From NCBI GenBank assembly GCA_965153455.1, contig OZ234504.1, positions 10,540,001 through 10,604,000 of the forward strand: a stretch of 64,000 nt of DNA, written 5' to 3'. Position 1 is the first letter of the stretch. Every line of letters starts with the position of its first letter. The position numbers and the translations under genes were made by a program. Source of the stretch: Sphagnum compactum (Eukaryota; Bryophyta; Sphagnopsida; Sphagnales). Below, one piece after another: positions 50,570-62,236 of the stretch. The notes beneath the pieces were generated by a model that made no database searches, was not told where the DNA came from, and saw only the letters and a list, made by a program, of their open reading frames with translations.

Positions 50570-53500
50570 GTAACATGCACAACATCACTAAAAGTCTGTA
50601 ATTCTTGTATTTCATATGGCTAGATTACTACAATTCTTCACAAAGTTACCTATATTCTAGTTGTCCTTCCAAGTCCAAAATTGCAAAAAGCCTAGGTTGT
50701 AAGAATGTTTAGAGAACCTATGCACATTTTTAAAATTCTCTTAGACATTCTCACCAAACCATTACTAATATCAGATCCTTTGGTTGATTCTCCTTTGCCT
50801 TAAGGTAAGTTCTAATTGCACAATTCCATTTGTCGGTTCCTTTTTGTTGACATAGATCAATCCAAATTGTGTCACACATGAAGATTAGTGAGGTTGTGCT
50901 TACTTCAACAATTAGGTGCATTGATAAGGTATAGAAGCTTCTAGGTACAGTTTCAAACATCAAAATTGGAGAGTGTTGGGTTAATGAGATACCAATGTCA
51001 ATAATGCAACAAGAAAGCTGGTTGGGAAGAGTGAGATTGGGGTCAACTTTTTTTTTCTCTTGCTAAAATCACTCCATTTCCAATCATTTTTCACTGGGTA
51101 GAAGTAGTGGTATGTATCCATGAGTACACTTGTCTAGCTGAAACAACAATGAATTTAGACATCAAGTGATTAGTTGTTGGATCATTCAAGAAAAGGTGTC
51201 TAAAGTTAATTGAGGATCCTCCTATATTTGAGATCGTTTTATTATTGAAGTGACAAGTATTTTCATCATCATGAGGGCTTGAATGGAAATTTGTTATTTG
51301 CAATTACCTTGTTTTGCATGTCACCCAATTGGCATGAGAACATTTGTTGTGATCAAATTGTTTGATGGGGGTGCTATGCTATGTACTTAAATTACAAGGA
51401 GTAGGGCAAGTGTCAAGCAACATTAGAGGATGATGTCCTTAACTTATTGTGAATTTGAATTAGAATGAAGTGTACCTAGTTGATTTATGTGCTTGCAATT
51501 ATATTAATGGTGAGAAAACCCTATTGTTTTAAATTCGTGTATGGTGTTAATTTCATATGCACTGGGTGTGGGCTTGCTTGTGGTGAATAGCAAAACATAG
51601 GGCATCTACAAAAAACAAAAAAGGTGAAGATTGAGCAAAGCTCTATTCTAGATGTTGAGTGGAAGGCAGCCATCGAGGCCAAGGTGGATAGCTTGGTGGT
51701 AGGGATTGGCCAAAGTGGAGCCTATGGTGGACTCCATAAATGAATAAAAGCAATGCTCCAACAAAAGCAACGCTCTAAGCATCGAGAGTTGCTATCCCAC
51801 AAGCTAGTGTACACCACCATGCCTACATCCACAACCTAGATGCACAACCCTCCATCTGAGCCCAATGTTTTAAAAGAGGTGACCTATACCTTGGTGCCAC
51901 CCTTAGCTGAGTTTTCCTCCACCCCCTCTAGTCTTAAATTTACTCCAACTCATGACCTTGGAGTAGAGGCCAAGCAAAGGCATGTGGGTGTGAACACAAT
52001 GTTTGCTGAGTTGTTGGATGTGACTGTGAATACTGCCAAGAAAGGGGGGAAAATGGATGGTTTTGAAAAAATAGGTGGGGATGAGATAGAAGATGCTTTG
52101 GGACAAATGTAGGGGTTTGATGTTGCTAAAGTCCAACAACTTGGATAGTTGAAGTCTAGGAGTCAATTGCTACTGAAGTCCAATAGTCAATTATTGCAGA
52201 AGTTGAAGAAGTTATTGTGCTTGAAATGTAAGGGCCTACTACATCTAAAGTGTAGGAGAAACAAGCGAGGGATAATGGAACATGTGTTGTTAATGATTTG
52301 CATCTTGCACCTTCCCAAACTATTCTAATAAACTATGAGTCTAACCCATTAGAATTTAATTCACCTATAGGTCAAGTTGTTCAGAGTAAGGGGGATGAGG
52401 CTCCAAGGGGGTCACAAATGGATGACTTGGGCTATGCACCCATACAACCAAAGATGTTGGGCGACACCTAATTGATTGACTGTATAGAGGAGACTGGTTA
52501 TAACGCTAAATCTTCAGACTGCCTCCTTGTTGTGGCTTGAAATAATCAACGATCTAGAAAAACACTTGACCACACAAAGGCAAATAAGGCTCGTAGTGCC
52601 CATTGCTTGTTGTAAATGAAAGGATCTTCTGAAGGTACGGATGTTGATGTGTTGGGGACCGAAGTAGATGATGCAACTTCTAAGCAAGTGGTCACTGATG
52701 TGCTGGCAAGTGATGTCAATGTACCTAAAGTTAGAGATGAGGTACTTCCCCGACACACATAAGAGTTGGCTATGGTGGTGCATAAAAATGTAGCATAAAT
52801 TCATGAAGAAACCATGTTCATGATGCAGCCACGATGGCACTCCCAATCAAAGAGAAAGCAAAGGGGATGGTAACACATTTTAGTATGCTAGCTCTCCCTC
52901 AACGTACATGGAGGTCAACAAACAAGTTAGCATTCAAAGCCCGACCTTAAAAAGGTTTTGGAATTACCTGACACAACATTCAAACCACCAAAGGGCAAGG
53001 GCACCCGAAGGCCCCCTACACCATTGGTAGGAGCAAACAAGGATAAAGGGTGACATGTTGTTTCTTTACATCCTTGAGATGATTTTGTAAGTTGGCAGCC
53101 TTCCTTCATTTTTTAAAATTCTAACTCAATGGAACTTTTCATTTCAAAACCCTTGGGTTTATTTTCTAGGTGCCAAGTTAATGATGTATCTAACCCTGAC
53201 CTTGGAAATTATGTGCATTCATGCAAGCCCCCCTCAAGGTTGGCACCAATTGCACAATGCTACATTCAGGTTTCCCTGACATTGTTGTGGCAAAGGCAAT
53301 TCCAAGGGTGTGCAAGGGCTCACAAAGTAAATCAAGACCTAAATTGCCAGCCCTATGTGGGGAAGGTGAACAAATGGTGTAGGTGATACAAGTCCTCCGC
53401 CCCTCCACACCCGTCATGCGGTATGAATCAAGGCGCAACCTAATAGTTACAACTCTTGAAGATGCATGCAAGACCGATGATAATATTTATATCCTATGGG

Positions 53501-54220
53501 AGTGCCAGTATTTGATGCCTCAAGATGGATGATGGCATCATGGGCAAGTGTCCATTTTGATTTGATTTTTGTTGGGCTATAGGTGTTAGCTAGAGGTTTT
53601 TAAAACCATTGGACCAGGTTTTGAATCATTGGGATCTATTTTAATAATTAATGTCTGCAAGTTCATTTGGATATACAAGGCATTGTTCATACTATGGTTA
53701 CTAAATATGCCATTTTGTCCTTTAATATGGCTATAACACTATATCCATCAGTCACTATCAATGTAAAATAAGCCCAATTTTTTAATGGCGTCACTATCTT
53801 ATCTCACCTACTACATTTGTACTTGAAAAAAATGCATTTTGATCCCCTTAATTGGTATATTATTTGAAATGTTTGCATCAAAGATACATCTGCTATACTT
53901 GTTTGGGGTTTATTGTCAACTCACAACCTCTTAAACCTACTTCAACAACATAGTAATATGTAGTCTGTTATTTGTAGTTCACTATACATCACATGGTATC
54001 CTTGTGGGCCTACTTTTTGTGGGCCATGCTTAATGCTAAATATTTGTTTCAATGGAATATATAGGTGTATAGATGTAGGTAAATATGACAACCCTCCTCC
54101 ACTATTGCCCCTTCCACAATGACCAAATAGACCACAACCATCTTTACGTCCACCCCATAAATTCAAACAATGCCCATGCATTGGATGGGTAGGTAAAAAA
54201 AATTATTACCTCCAACCTTC
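50570..54220. other. Intergenic DNA with unassigned short frames
   Basis: Frames at 51840-52112 and 53129-53386 show protein-like composition but no motif I can name, and stops close them quickly. This may be the decayed body of an element ending near 54417. No repeats of note. Confidence 0.4.
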
Positions 54221-54229
54221 TACAAGTGG

Positions 54230-54417
54230 TGAATTAGGTGGAAACCAATGGAACTAAGTGGACGAAGTTGGTGGATAGTGGAAACATAGTGGACACCTTG
54301 CCACGAGTTCTAGACCACTAGGGATTCCACCCAAAATCCAATCAAGTGGAATAGACTTTCTCCGAATGGATGGTGGGTGAAATCTTGAGTGGTTTAGGGA
54401 TAGGTTTTGTAGTAGTG
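54230..54417. mobile_element. CACTA-like terminus with subterminal AGTGG repeats
   Basis: The reverse complement starting at 54417 reads CACTACTACAAAACC, the canonical start of many plant CACTA elements. Inward of it are repeated CCACTT/AGTGG words like those in the array at 49.4-50.5 kb. The opposite end was not found, so this is a solitary or nested terminus. Confidence 0.45.
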
Positions 54418-54423
54418 TGCCTA

Positions 54424-57400
54424 AATCATCTACCATAGTGATTTTATTTTAAAGTTTTGCTGAAACCATTAAATTAAAACATGCACATGAAGGTTTGAGA
54501 TATGGTACCTATGTTGTTGGCTTTTGCACATACAACACCCAAGTCAGATGATACTTGTAGCTCTATGAAGTAGGTTAATGGTGTCCATCCCAAAGCTATC
54601 GATTCCCATGATTGGGCATGAACAATTTTCATACATGTTCACTTTCTCTATTGGCATTTTGAGTCCTCCAATAGTGAACGCTACATATAGGTCAACCAAG
54701 CTACTTGCAACAAGACACATGAATCCTATCCATAATTATGAATGGTTTGCTCACAATCATATCTGCTTTGATCTTGAACTAATGTATTTATGTGGAGACA
54801 TGCATTCAACACCCACCCCCATAACAACAACAATATTGGGTTACATTTGTACATGGTGAGAAATTAGACCTAAAAAATACTCAGAATTCAAAGGAACAAA
54901 ACTTGGCACCTTAAGAAATGCGGGAAAACAACAATGTTTAATCATTTGTAACTTGCAAGAGGTTGGAAAATTTGCAAGATTTTTGTTTCGTATCTTTTTC
55001 AAAAACATTCTCTCTCATGTACACATAATGGAACAAAAAAGTTCATTTCACCTTCAAAATTAGAGTTGAAAACAATGATAACAATGTTGTATTTCTTCAC
55101 CCAAAGATAATTTTTTGAATAAAAAACAATGGATAATCATTTTGCCACGTATTTTTGGTATTGCATTTTGCATAGAACTTAAACAAGTTACATCCAACAA
55201 AAAAATCTAAATCCCATTCATTTTTAATGGTTTGGAGAGTTGTTCAAACATACTTGTTTTGATCTTCAAGTGCATTTAAGTTGAAACATGCATTCAACAC
55301 CTCCATGGTAGCAAGAAAGCTGGATTTCACACATTTGTATGTGGTGAAAAATCAGACCTAAAAACTACATTAGAATTCAAAACAACAAGCTTTGAATATT
55401 CAAAAACATCTACAACATTGAAAAGGTACATTACGAAAATTTGGAAAGGCAATAGCTTGAAAAAACAAGTGGAGAAGTTTCAAAAAAACATCAACAAGAA
55501 TATTAAAAAAAACTTCAATGAAACATCCAAACTCAACTCATATTTCTTTTAAGCACATTCTCTCTTGTGTACACATAATGGAATTAAAAAACACATTTCA
55601 CCTTCAAAATAAAAGCTGAAAACAATGACAACAATGTTGTATTTCTTCATCCAAAAATATGATTTTGAACCAAAAAAATGGGTAATCATTTTGTCACGTT
55701 TCCTTGGTTCCACATTTTGCATAGAATTCAAACAAGCTACATTCAACAAAGAAATTTGAATCCCATCCATTTTCAATGGCTTGAAGAGTTGTTCAAACAT
55801 ACATGTTTTGATCTCCAAGTGCATCTAAGTTGACACACATTCAACACCTCCATAGCAACAAGAAATTTGGATTTCACACATTTGTGTGTGGTCAAAAATC
55901 AGGCCTAAAAACTACATTATAGTTCAAAACAACAAGCTTTGAGTATTCAAAAAAATTTACAACATTGAAAATAGACAATATGAAAAGGTAATAGCTTGAA
56001 ACAAAATGGAAAAAACTTTAAGAAAACATGAAGAATATTTTTTTAAAAACTTCAATGAGACATCAAAACTCAAGTCATATTTCTTTCAAGCACATTCTCT
56101 CTCATGTACACATAATGGAACTAAACAATTGATTTCACCTTTAAAATTAGAGTTGAAAATAATCACAACAATGTTGTATTTCCTCATCCAAAGATAATTT
56201 TTTGATCCAAAAACAATGGGTAATCAATTTGTCACATTTGCCTGTTGCCACGTTTTGCATATAAGTCAAACAAGTTAGAACCAACAAATAAATTTGAATT
56301 CCATCCATTTTCAAAGGTTTGGAAAGTTGTTCAAATGTACCTATCTTGATTTTCAAGTGCATCTAAGTTGACACATGTTTTCCACACCTCCATGGCAATA
56401 AGAAAGTTGGGTTTCACACATCTGTATGTGGTGAAAAATCAAACCTAAAAACTAAATCAAAGTTCAAAACAACAAATTTTGATCAAAAAATTTTACAATG
56501 TTGAAAAGGTACAATATGAAAAGGCAATAACTTGAGAAAAAAACTAGAAAAACTTCAAGAAAATAACAATAAAAATATAAAAAAGACCTTCAATGAAACA
56601 CCAAAACCCAACTCTATGGGGTGCTATTAAGAGGAAGCACAATGTTGGAAAGAAGTTTTGGAGGGGAAAATTAACTTTGAACTCATGTATTAAGTATAGC
56701 GTTTCAAGTGTGTATGGGTACCTAATATACACTTTTACTTAAAACAATACATTAGGTATCTAATATTTAGTATCATTCAAACATTTGTATATTTGAAACA
56801 TTAAATAAGTATAAATAGTTTTATATAATATGTACATAGTATACCAATATCTTTACTTATATAACTATTATAAAATTTAAAACATTATGTATAAAATTAT
56901 AATGTTTCAAACATAATAGTATTGTTTTGAGTATATTTGGCATATTAATATACTTGAAACATAATACCTCATCTACAAAAAAATATATTTTGTATACTAA
57001 ATACTAAGTATACAAGTATACATGAAGTAACATACCTTGTACAATGTGAGTTCAAATTCATTTTCCAAAACTTCCTTCCAACTTTAATGCCTCCTTTCGG
57101 CCACAACTCATAGAGTTGAATTATGGTGTTTCATTGAAGTTTTTTTTTAATATTCTTGTTTTTTTAAAGCTTTTCCATTTGTTTTTTTAAAGCTATTGCC
57201 TTTTCATATTGTATCTTTTCAATGTTTTATTTTATTTCTAGTATTCAAAACTTGCTGTTGTGAACTATGATGTAGTTTTTAGATTCGATTTTTCACCACA
57301 TACAGATGTGTGAAATCCAACTTTCTTGTTGCCATGGAGGTGTTGAATGTGTGTGTTAGCTTAAATGCATTTCAAGATCAAAATAGGTTTGAACAACTCT

Positions 57401-58411
57401 CCAAACCATTGAAAATGGATTGGATTAAGATTTCTTTGTTGGATGTAAGTTGTTTAAGTTTTATGCAAAATGCGGTACCAAAAAAATGTGGCAAAATGAT
57501 TACCCATTGTTTTTGGTTCAAAAATGTATCTTTGGATGAGGAAATACAACATTGTTGTCATTGTTTTTAGCTTTAATTTTGAAAGTGAAATGAACCTTTT
57601 TGCTCCATTATATGTACATGAGAGAGAATGTGCTTGAAAATATACAAAACAAAAATCTTGCAAAGTTTTCAACCTCTTGCAAGTTACAAATGATTAAACA
57701 TTGTTGTTTTCCCACATTTTTTGAGGTGCCAAGTTTTGTTCCTTTAAGTTCTGATGTAATTTTTAGGTCTAATTTCTCACCATGTACAAATGTATGTAGC
57801 CCAACATTGTTGCTGTTATGGGGGTGGGTGTTGAATGCATGTCTCCCCATAAATGCATTAGTTCAAGATCAAGGCAGGTATGATTCAGGTGAGCAAACCA
57901 TTCATAATTATGGATAACATTCATGTGTATTTGTTGCAAGTAGCTTGGTTGACCTATATGCAAACATTCACTATTGGAAGACTCAAATGCCAATAGAAAA
58001 AGTGAACATGTACGAAAGTTGTTCATGCCCAATCATGGGAACCGATAGCTTTGGGATGGACACCATTAACCTACTTCATGGAGCTACAAGTATCATCTGA
58101 CTTGGGTGTTGTATGTTGCAATTTATTATTTGATTGTTGCACTCCCATAAATAAATACAAAGTTGTTAGGACAAGAGGTGAATTTTCATCCCAAGTAACC
58201 GAATATGATTTGTTTCACTGTGGGCAATCATGAAACATCATTATATTGTGATTGATAGGAGCTCAAAGGAGTTGCACATGAAGTGGAGGAATATGACAAG
58301 GATGTGCAAAAGCCAACAACACAAGTACGATATTTCAAACGTTCATGTGCATGTCTTAATTTAATGGTTTCATTAATTTTTAAAAAAATATAATCACAAT
58401 GGTAGATGATT
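54424..58411. mobile_element. Large foldback: 4 kb inverted repeat
   Basis: The left arm (54424 to about 56690) and right arm (about 57045-58411) are reverse complements along most of their length. The outer ends are AATCATCTACCATAG on the left and GGTAGATGATT on the right. The inner ends meet around a 350-bp AT-rich spacer (landmarks ACTCTATGRGGT and GGAAAGAAGTTTTGG). The left arm holds three direct copies of a 540-550 bp unit (landmark CATTCTCTCTCATGTACACA at 55006, 55556, 56093) where the right arm holds one (near 57620 reversed). This is the design of a foldback or long-TIR DNA element. No transposase frame or clear target-site duplication was found. Confidence 0.75.
55006..56610. repeat. 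Three direct copies of a 540-550 bp unit in the left arm
   Basis: Copies start at 55006, 55556 and 56093 by the shared landmark, and each contains TCCATCCATTTTCAA and TTTCACACATTTGTGTGTGG-like segments. The right arm carries only one, so the array arose by amplification in the left arm or loss in the right. Confidence 0.75.
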
Positions 58412-58484
58412 GTGATGATTTCACAAACTAACACCAAGTCCAAATGATCCAAGACCTAGCAACAAGGAACATGTTTTAAACGAC

Positions 58485-58712
58485 ATAAAACTCAATGAAA
58501 TAAGCCCAATTCACATAAACCCTAATGACATATAAAACCCTTAATTACATTTACATGGAATAGAAATGATAACAACCGTAGTGATATTATAAACTTGAGT
58601 GACATAAGCTAAGTGACACGGGCCTTAATGGCATATGTCCTAGTGACATAGTACATCAAGTTTGAATTGAAACAAAACTTTAGTGACATAGGCCTTCATG
58701 GCATAATGATTA
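58485..58712. repeat. AGTGACATAGGCC-type short repeat cluster
   Basis: AGTGACATA / CCTAGTGACATAG / TTAGTGACATAGGCC words recur, the reverse complement of those at 16.64-16.82 kb. The cluster sits between the inverted repeat and the helicase relic. Confidence 0.5.
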
Positions 58713-58719
58713 ATTACAT

Positions 58720-59700
58720 ATGACTCTTGCAAATGGTGTAGATAACATTTTTCAATATTATATTGAAATTAATCCAGAACCATTGATTTGGATATATTTC
58801 CATAACCCACAAATTGGAATAAATTTGCAAATAAAAAATTCTCACATTTATAAACGATCCCTTACAACTGACAAAAAATGGACACCAATAAAACAAAAAA
58901 TTGTAGAAATACAAATAGGTAGTAACCCTTTGCATATCATCATAAGAATTCAATTTCTTATCCAATTAGTTGCAACACACACTAGTCATCAAGCACAAGG
59001 TTTAACTTTCGATTGTCTTGCATTTTATCCAAGTGGTGTAACAAAACATGGTTTAACATACACTGCATTATCTCAAGTTTGTTCTAAAAAACATTTGTAC
59101 TTACTTTCTCCATGGTTGAACAAAAACTTCCAAGTAAATGTTTTAGTACAAGAAGAAATGCATTGTTAAAAACAATTACACAATATGAAATAACAATTGC
59201 TTATTTCAAATCTTATCATAAAGAATTTATTATCATAAAAACCTTGAATACTTGTTTTTTAATATTACACTTTCAAGACATTAATTGATTCAAATTTATT
59301 TGCATAACATATTCTTTGTTTAAATGAAACAAAAATATAAAATATTCAAACACATCAAGAAATTTATAATTTTATTTCAAATAAATTCAGTTTTTTTCAT
59401 GTTATGACTAGCACAAGAAGATGATATTTTATGATACAAATATGTTCTTATCACATACATTTTCAAAAACAAAAATTCAAGTGCTAAATTTCTCACTGGT
59501 TTTTTCAATGAAAACACATAAGCGTTGTACATAATTGCAATTTACAAACCACCACAAATGAGCACAATTTTATTCATTTCCATTTTAGAAAGCATAGTTA
59601 CAAAAAGTTCTACAAATTGTCCAACCATAATAATCGGAGAAAGATGCCGAAATTCAAAAGCTTGAGATATTTGTATAACTCTTTAAACAAAATTTCTACG
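58720..59700 (+). mobile_element. Helitron/Helentron relic: PIF1-like helicase C-terminus followed by an endonuclease-like stretch
   Basis: The open frame 58720-59169 (149 codons) reads LANGVDNIFQ, NPEPLIWIYFHNPQIGIN, RIQFLIQLVATHTSHQAQGL, TFDCLAFYPSGVTKHGLTYT and ALSQVCSKKHLYLLSPWLN. These match the C-terminal motifs of Helitron PIF1-like helicases (the H.(S/A)QG and YTALS.V motifs). After a -1 frameshift at 59166-59169 comes IKTLNTCFLILHFQDIN. Then 59483-59640 gives ALYIIAIYKPPQMSTILFIS and TNCPTIIIG, resembling the exonuclease-endonuclease-phosphatase domain found after the helicase in Helentrons. The usual GDFN is replaced by GERC. Stops and the frameshift show it is dead. The upstream Rep domain is absent; the sequence before 58720 is unrelated repeat. 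Confidence 0.7.
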
Positions 59701-59709
59701 ACTTGAAAT

Positions 59710-60700
59710 ACTTGAATCAAATGAAAAAATATGTGCATCCATTCTTAACAAACATCAACACATGAAACAACACTAGAAAACAAAAAAATATTGCAACACA
59801 AATATCATTTAATAAACCGCTACTCATTGGCATTTAACATGCAACAAGGACAACTAAAAGGTTGAAGCCATAAATTAGAAGTAAGGAGGACCATCAACCC
59901 ATGTCATGTGCATCCTATATTTGCATTCACAAAAATTCATGGACCAATTATTGATGAATTAATTAAAAAACCCAAAACATGAAATCAATCATTAAACAAA
60001 TTTTTTAGTAGTATTTGTTACTAATTGTAATTCTAAATCATCAAAAAAAAAAGCATAGTAAAATCATTCATTAGGTTTCATTTATTCTTCGTAAAGATTT
60101 GAAAAACCATTATAAAAAATAATTGCTTTTCATTAAACCTTTTCATAGATCAAAAAATAATTTAAAAAGTCAACATCTTCATGGAATGATGTCATTGAAA
60201 ATATAAGAAAATAATTTATATATAATTTTAATATTTTAAATGATTCTGATGATGAGTGGGATAAGTTACATTCACAAGTACAAGAGTACACCAAAAGAAA
60301 TGGATGGATGCGAAAATATAATTATTAATGAAATGAATAAATTTTTTATCAATTTATTATCCCATCCATTGATCAAAAAATTGTCAAAAAAAAATACATC
60401 GAAAAGTATTCAAACATATCCATTTTCTTTTTCATTATTTCGAATCCCTATCTTGGCAGGTCCCTCGTGTCACTCGACACCTTGTTTTTTTACAAATTGT
60501 TAACAAGGGGGGAACTATGGAAGGTAAGCCTAATAGGTCAAGATAAAAGGAACTTGCCTGTAATCAAGAGGTCTTGGGATCAACAAACCCAGGTGGCACA
60601 TTGTGTAGCATTTTTGACCATGCTGCAAGTGCATTTTTGGCATGGTGCAACACCACGAACAGCGGTATTGCCAATAAAATACACCAAAAATTTAGAATGC
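59710..60700. other. AT-rich intergenic DNA
   Basis: No gene recognised. The first part may be decayed continuation of the endonuclease relic. Composition rises sharply from about 60450 towards the MED30 gene. Confidence 0.45.
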
Positions 60701-60759
60701 ACTGAACAAAGTAATCAATCTCATCCACCATCTTCTGTCCAAGTAACTTCCCAATGTGG

Positions 60760-60874
60760 TCGTCATTTCGCCCTGGCCGGCTAGATACAGGAGGAGACAG
60801 CTGAAGCAAGCAAGCGAGGAAGACAGAAAGCGGAGAGGCGAAGACAAAGGGAAGAGAGGAAGAGATTGCAAGCT
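60760..60874 (+). promoter_or_regulatory. Probable 5' leader of MED30
   Basis: A purine-rich GA/AAG-rich stretch (about 60790-60870) immediately upstream of the ATG, typical of a plant 5' untranslated leader. No firm TATA box located. Confidence 0.5.
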
Positions 60875-62236
60875 ATGGAAGGGGATACGCCGCACCAGCA
60901 GGTATCGCCGTCCACTGCCAAGACATTGCAAGAGCTTGCGGCGGATGGTAAGAAGCAACTGGAAACTGTGGTGGAAATCGCCCATCAGATTCTCCTGTCG
61001 CTGAACGAAGCTCTGTGCAGCCCCTCGTTCTGGGTAGCACCTTCTTCGTCCCACCTCGCTCTAGAGTCCTCTTCGGTGTCTTCCAATTCTTTAACTGCCG
61101 TTCCGGATCCTGCTGTGGGAGCTGGAAGAGATAGCGGTGGAGAAGGCGAAGCCGGGTTGGCTGCGCTTGAAGCCACGAGCCTACGCTACAAGGTTGCAAC
61201 TGCTGCTCTGCGGGCTACGGTAGCTTCTATTCTGAATACTCCGCAGGTCATCTTTCTCTCCATTGTGGCCCCTTGCCTCTCCGCACCCCCTGCTGCATTT
61301 TGGGGGCCTTCTCGTTAGGTGATGGAACCTTTCCAAACTGACATTAGGGTCGAAATTTTAACCAGCAGTGGTGTGATCGTTTTTCTTGCTCTTGACGCCA
61401 TTGTTTCTTTGTCATTGGAATTCGTAGACGGATGGAGTTTCCGGGGATGCATTCGCTCTTGGATCAGGATTCGGAGACTTAGGGCTGCCGGCTCACTAGT
61501 TAGGGCTAATAATACACATTTTTCTGGAATGAATGTGTTGTACTCCCTCATGCCAAATGACATGTGGTTTACGCCACTCAAGGTTTGCGGTGAGAAATTG
61601 ATGTGCAACAGTTTGTCAAGTTTTCTGATGTCATCTGGGGTCAGGGTTTAGGGTTAAGTGGGGGCCTCTAGACCAAATTCCACATTATATGCTAGAGTAC
61701 TGCATGTGATCTTGCTGAAGAATATTGATATGCAACAAGGTTTAGGTTACACATCACTTTTGAATTGTCACAATTTGCATAGTCCCGTCACTCATTGGCT
61801 TCATCAATCACTTTCTTGTTATTGCTTTTATTTCTCCCTATGTCCAAAGTATTTGAATGTTTGGGATGGTAAAATTTTCACTGAAACAGATGAGACAGCA
61901 AGAAGAAGGCACAGGTGGTGTGCCAGTCGAAATGGAAACAGGAGAGCTAGATGATCTTGAGCAACGGGTCACTGACCTGAGAAAGGTGTGATTTCCCTAC
62001 TTGCGATAATTTGGTACTTCAGCATTTTAGTGCGGGGTATTCTTTCCTCCGTCAGGTCAAAGAGTATACTCAAGGATTTGAGTTTGATTCCCACAGTTTA
62101 GCAGCTCTTTGCTCACAATGAGGACCTGGATGTGAGACAGGAGGTGATGAAGAAGAACCAGTTTCTCAAGCTCCAGATTGACCAGTTGCGAAACCTAATT
62201 GCTGACATTTCAATGTGGCAGTCCCAAAGTCTTTAG
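60875..62236 (+). CDS. MED30: Mediator of RNA polymerase II transcription subunit 30
   Basis: Exons: 60875-61246 (124 codons), 61890-61985 (32 codons), 62102-62236 (44 codons plus TAG), giving 200 residues. The 643- and 116-bp introns are GT-AG and both fall between codons. The product belongs to the nuclear Mediator complex, which links transcription factors to RNA polymerase II. Plant MED30 features are visible: the N-terminal helix TAKTLQELAADGKKQLETVV and LLSLNEALCSPSFW; a low-complexity Ser/Gly-rich linker (about 55-95) with LEATSLRYKVATAALRATV after it; an acidic coiled-coil start (ELDDLEQRVTDLRKQL); and the C-terminus NQFLKLQIDQLRNLIADIS, MWQSQSL. Length is close to the 189 residues I recall for Arabidopsis MED30. 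No in-frame stop or damaged splice site was seen, so it appears functional. The ATG follows a purine-rich leader, and an apparent upstream TTG-initiated extension of three codons is not needed. Confidence 0.93.

Noticed and set aside
51840-52112. 90-codon frame with protein-like composition
   Set aside because: No motif, no supported start or splice context; listed only as an unassigned frame in intergenic DNA.
61319-61651. 110-codon plus-strand frame between MED30 exons 1 and 2
   Set aside because: It lies wholly inside intron 1, shows no motif, and is not needed to give a full-length MED30.
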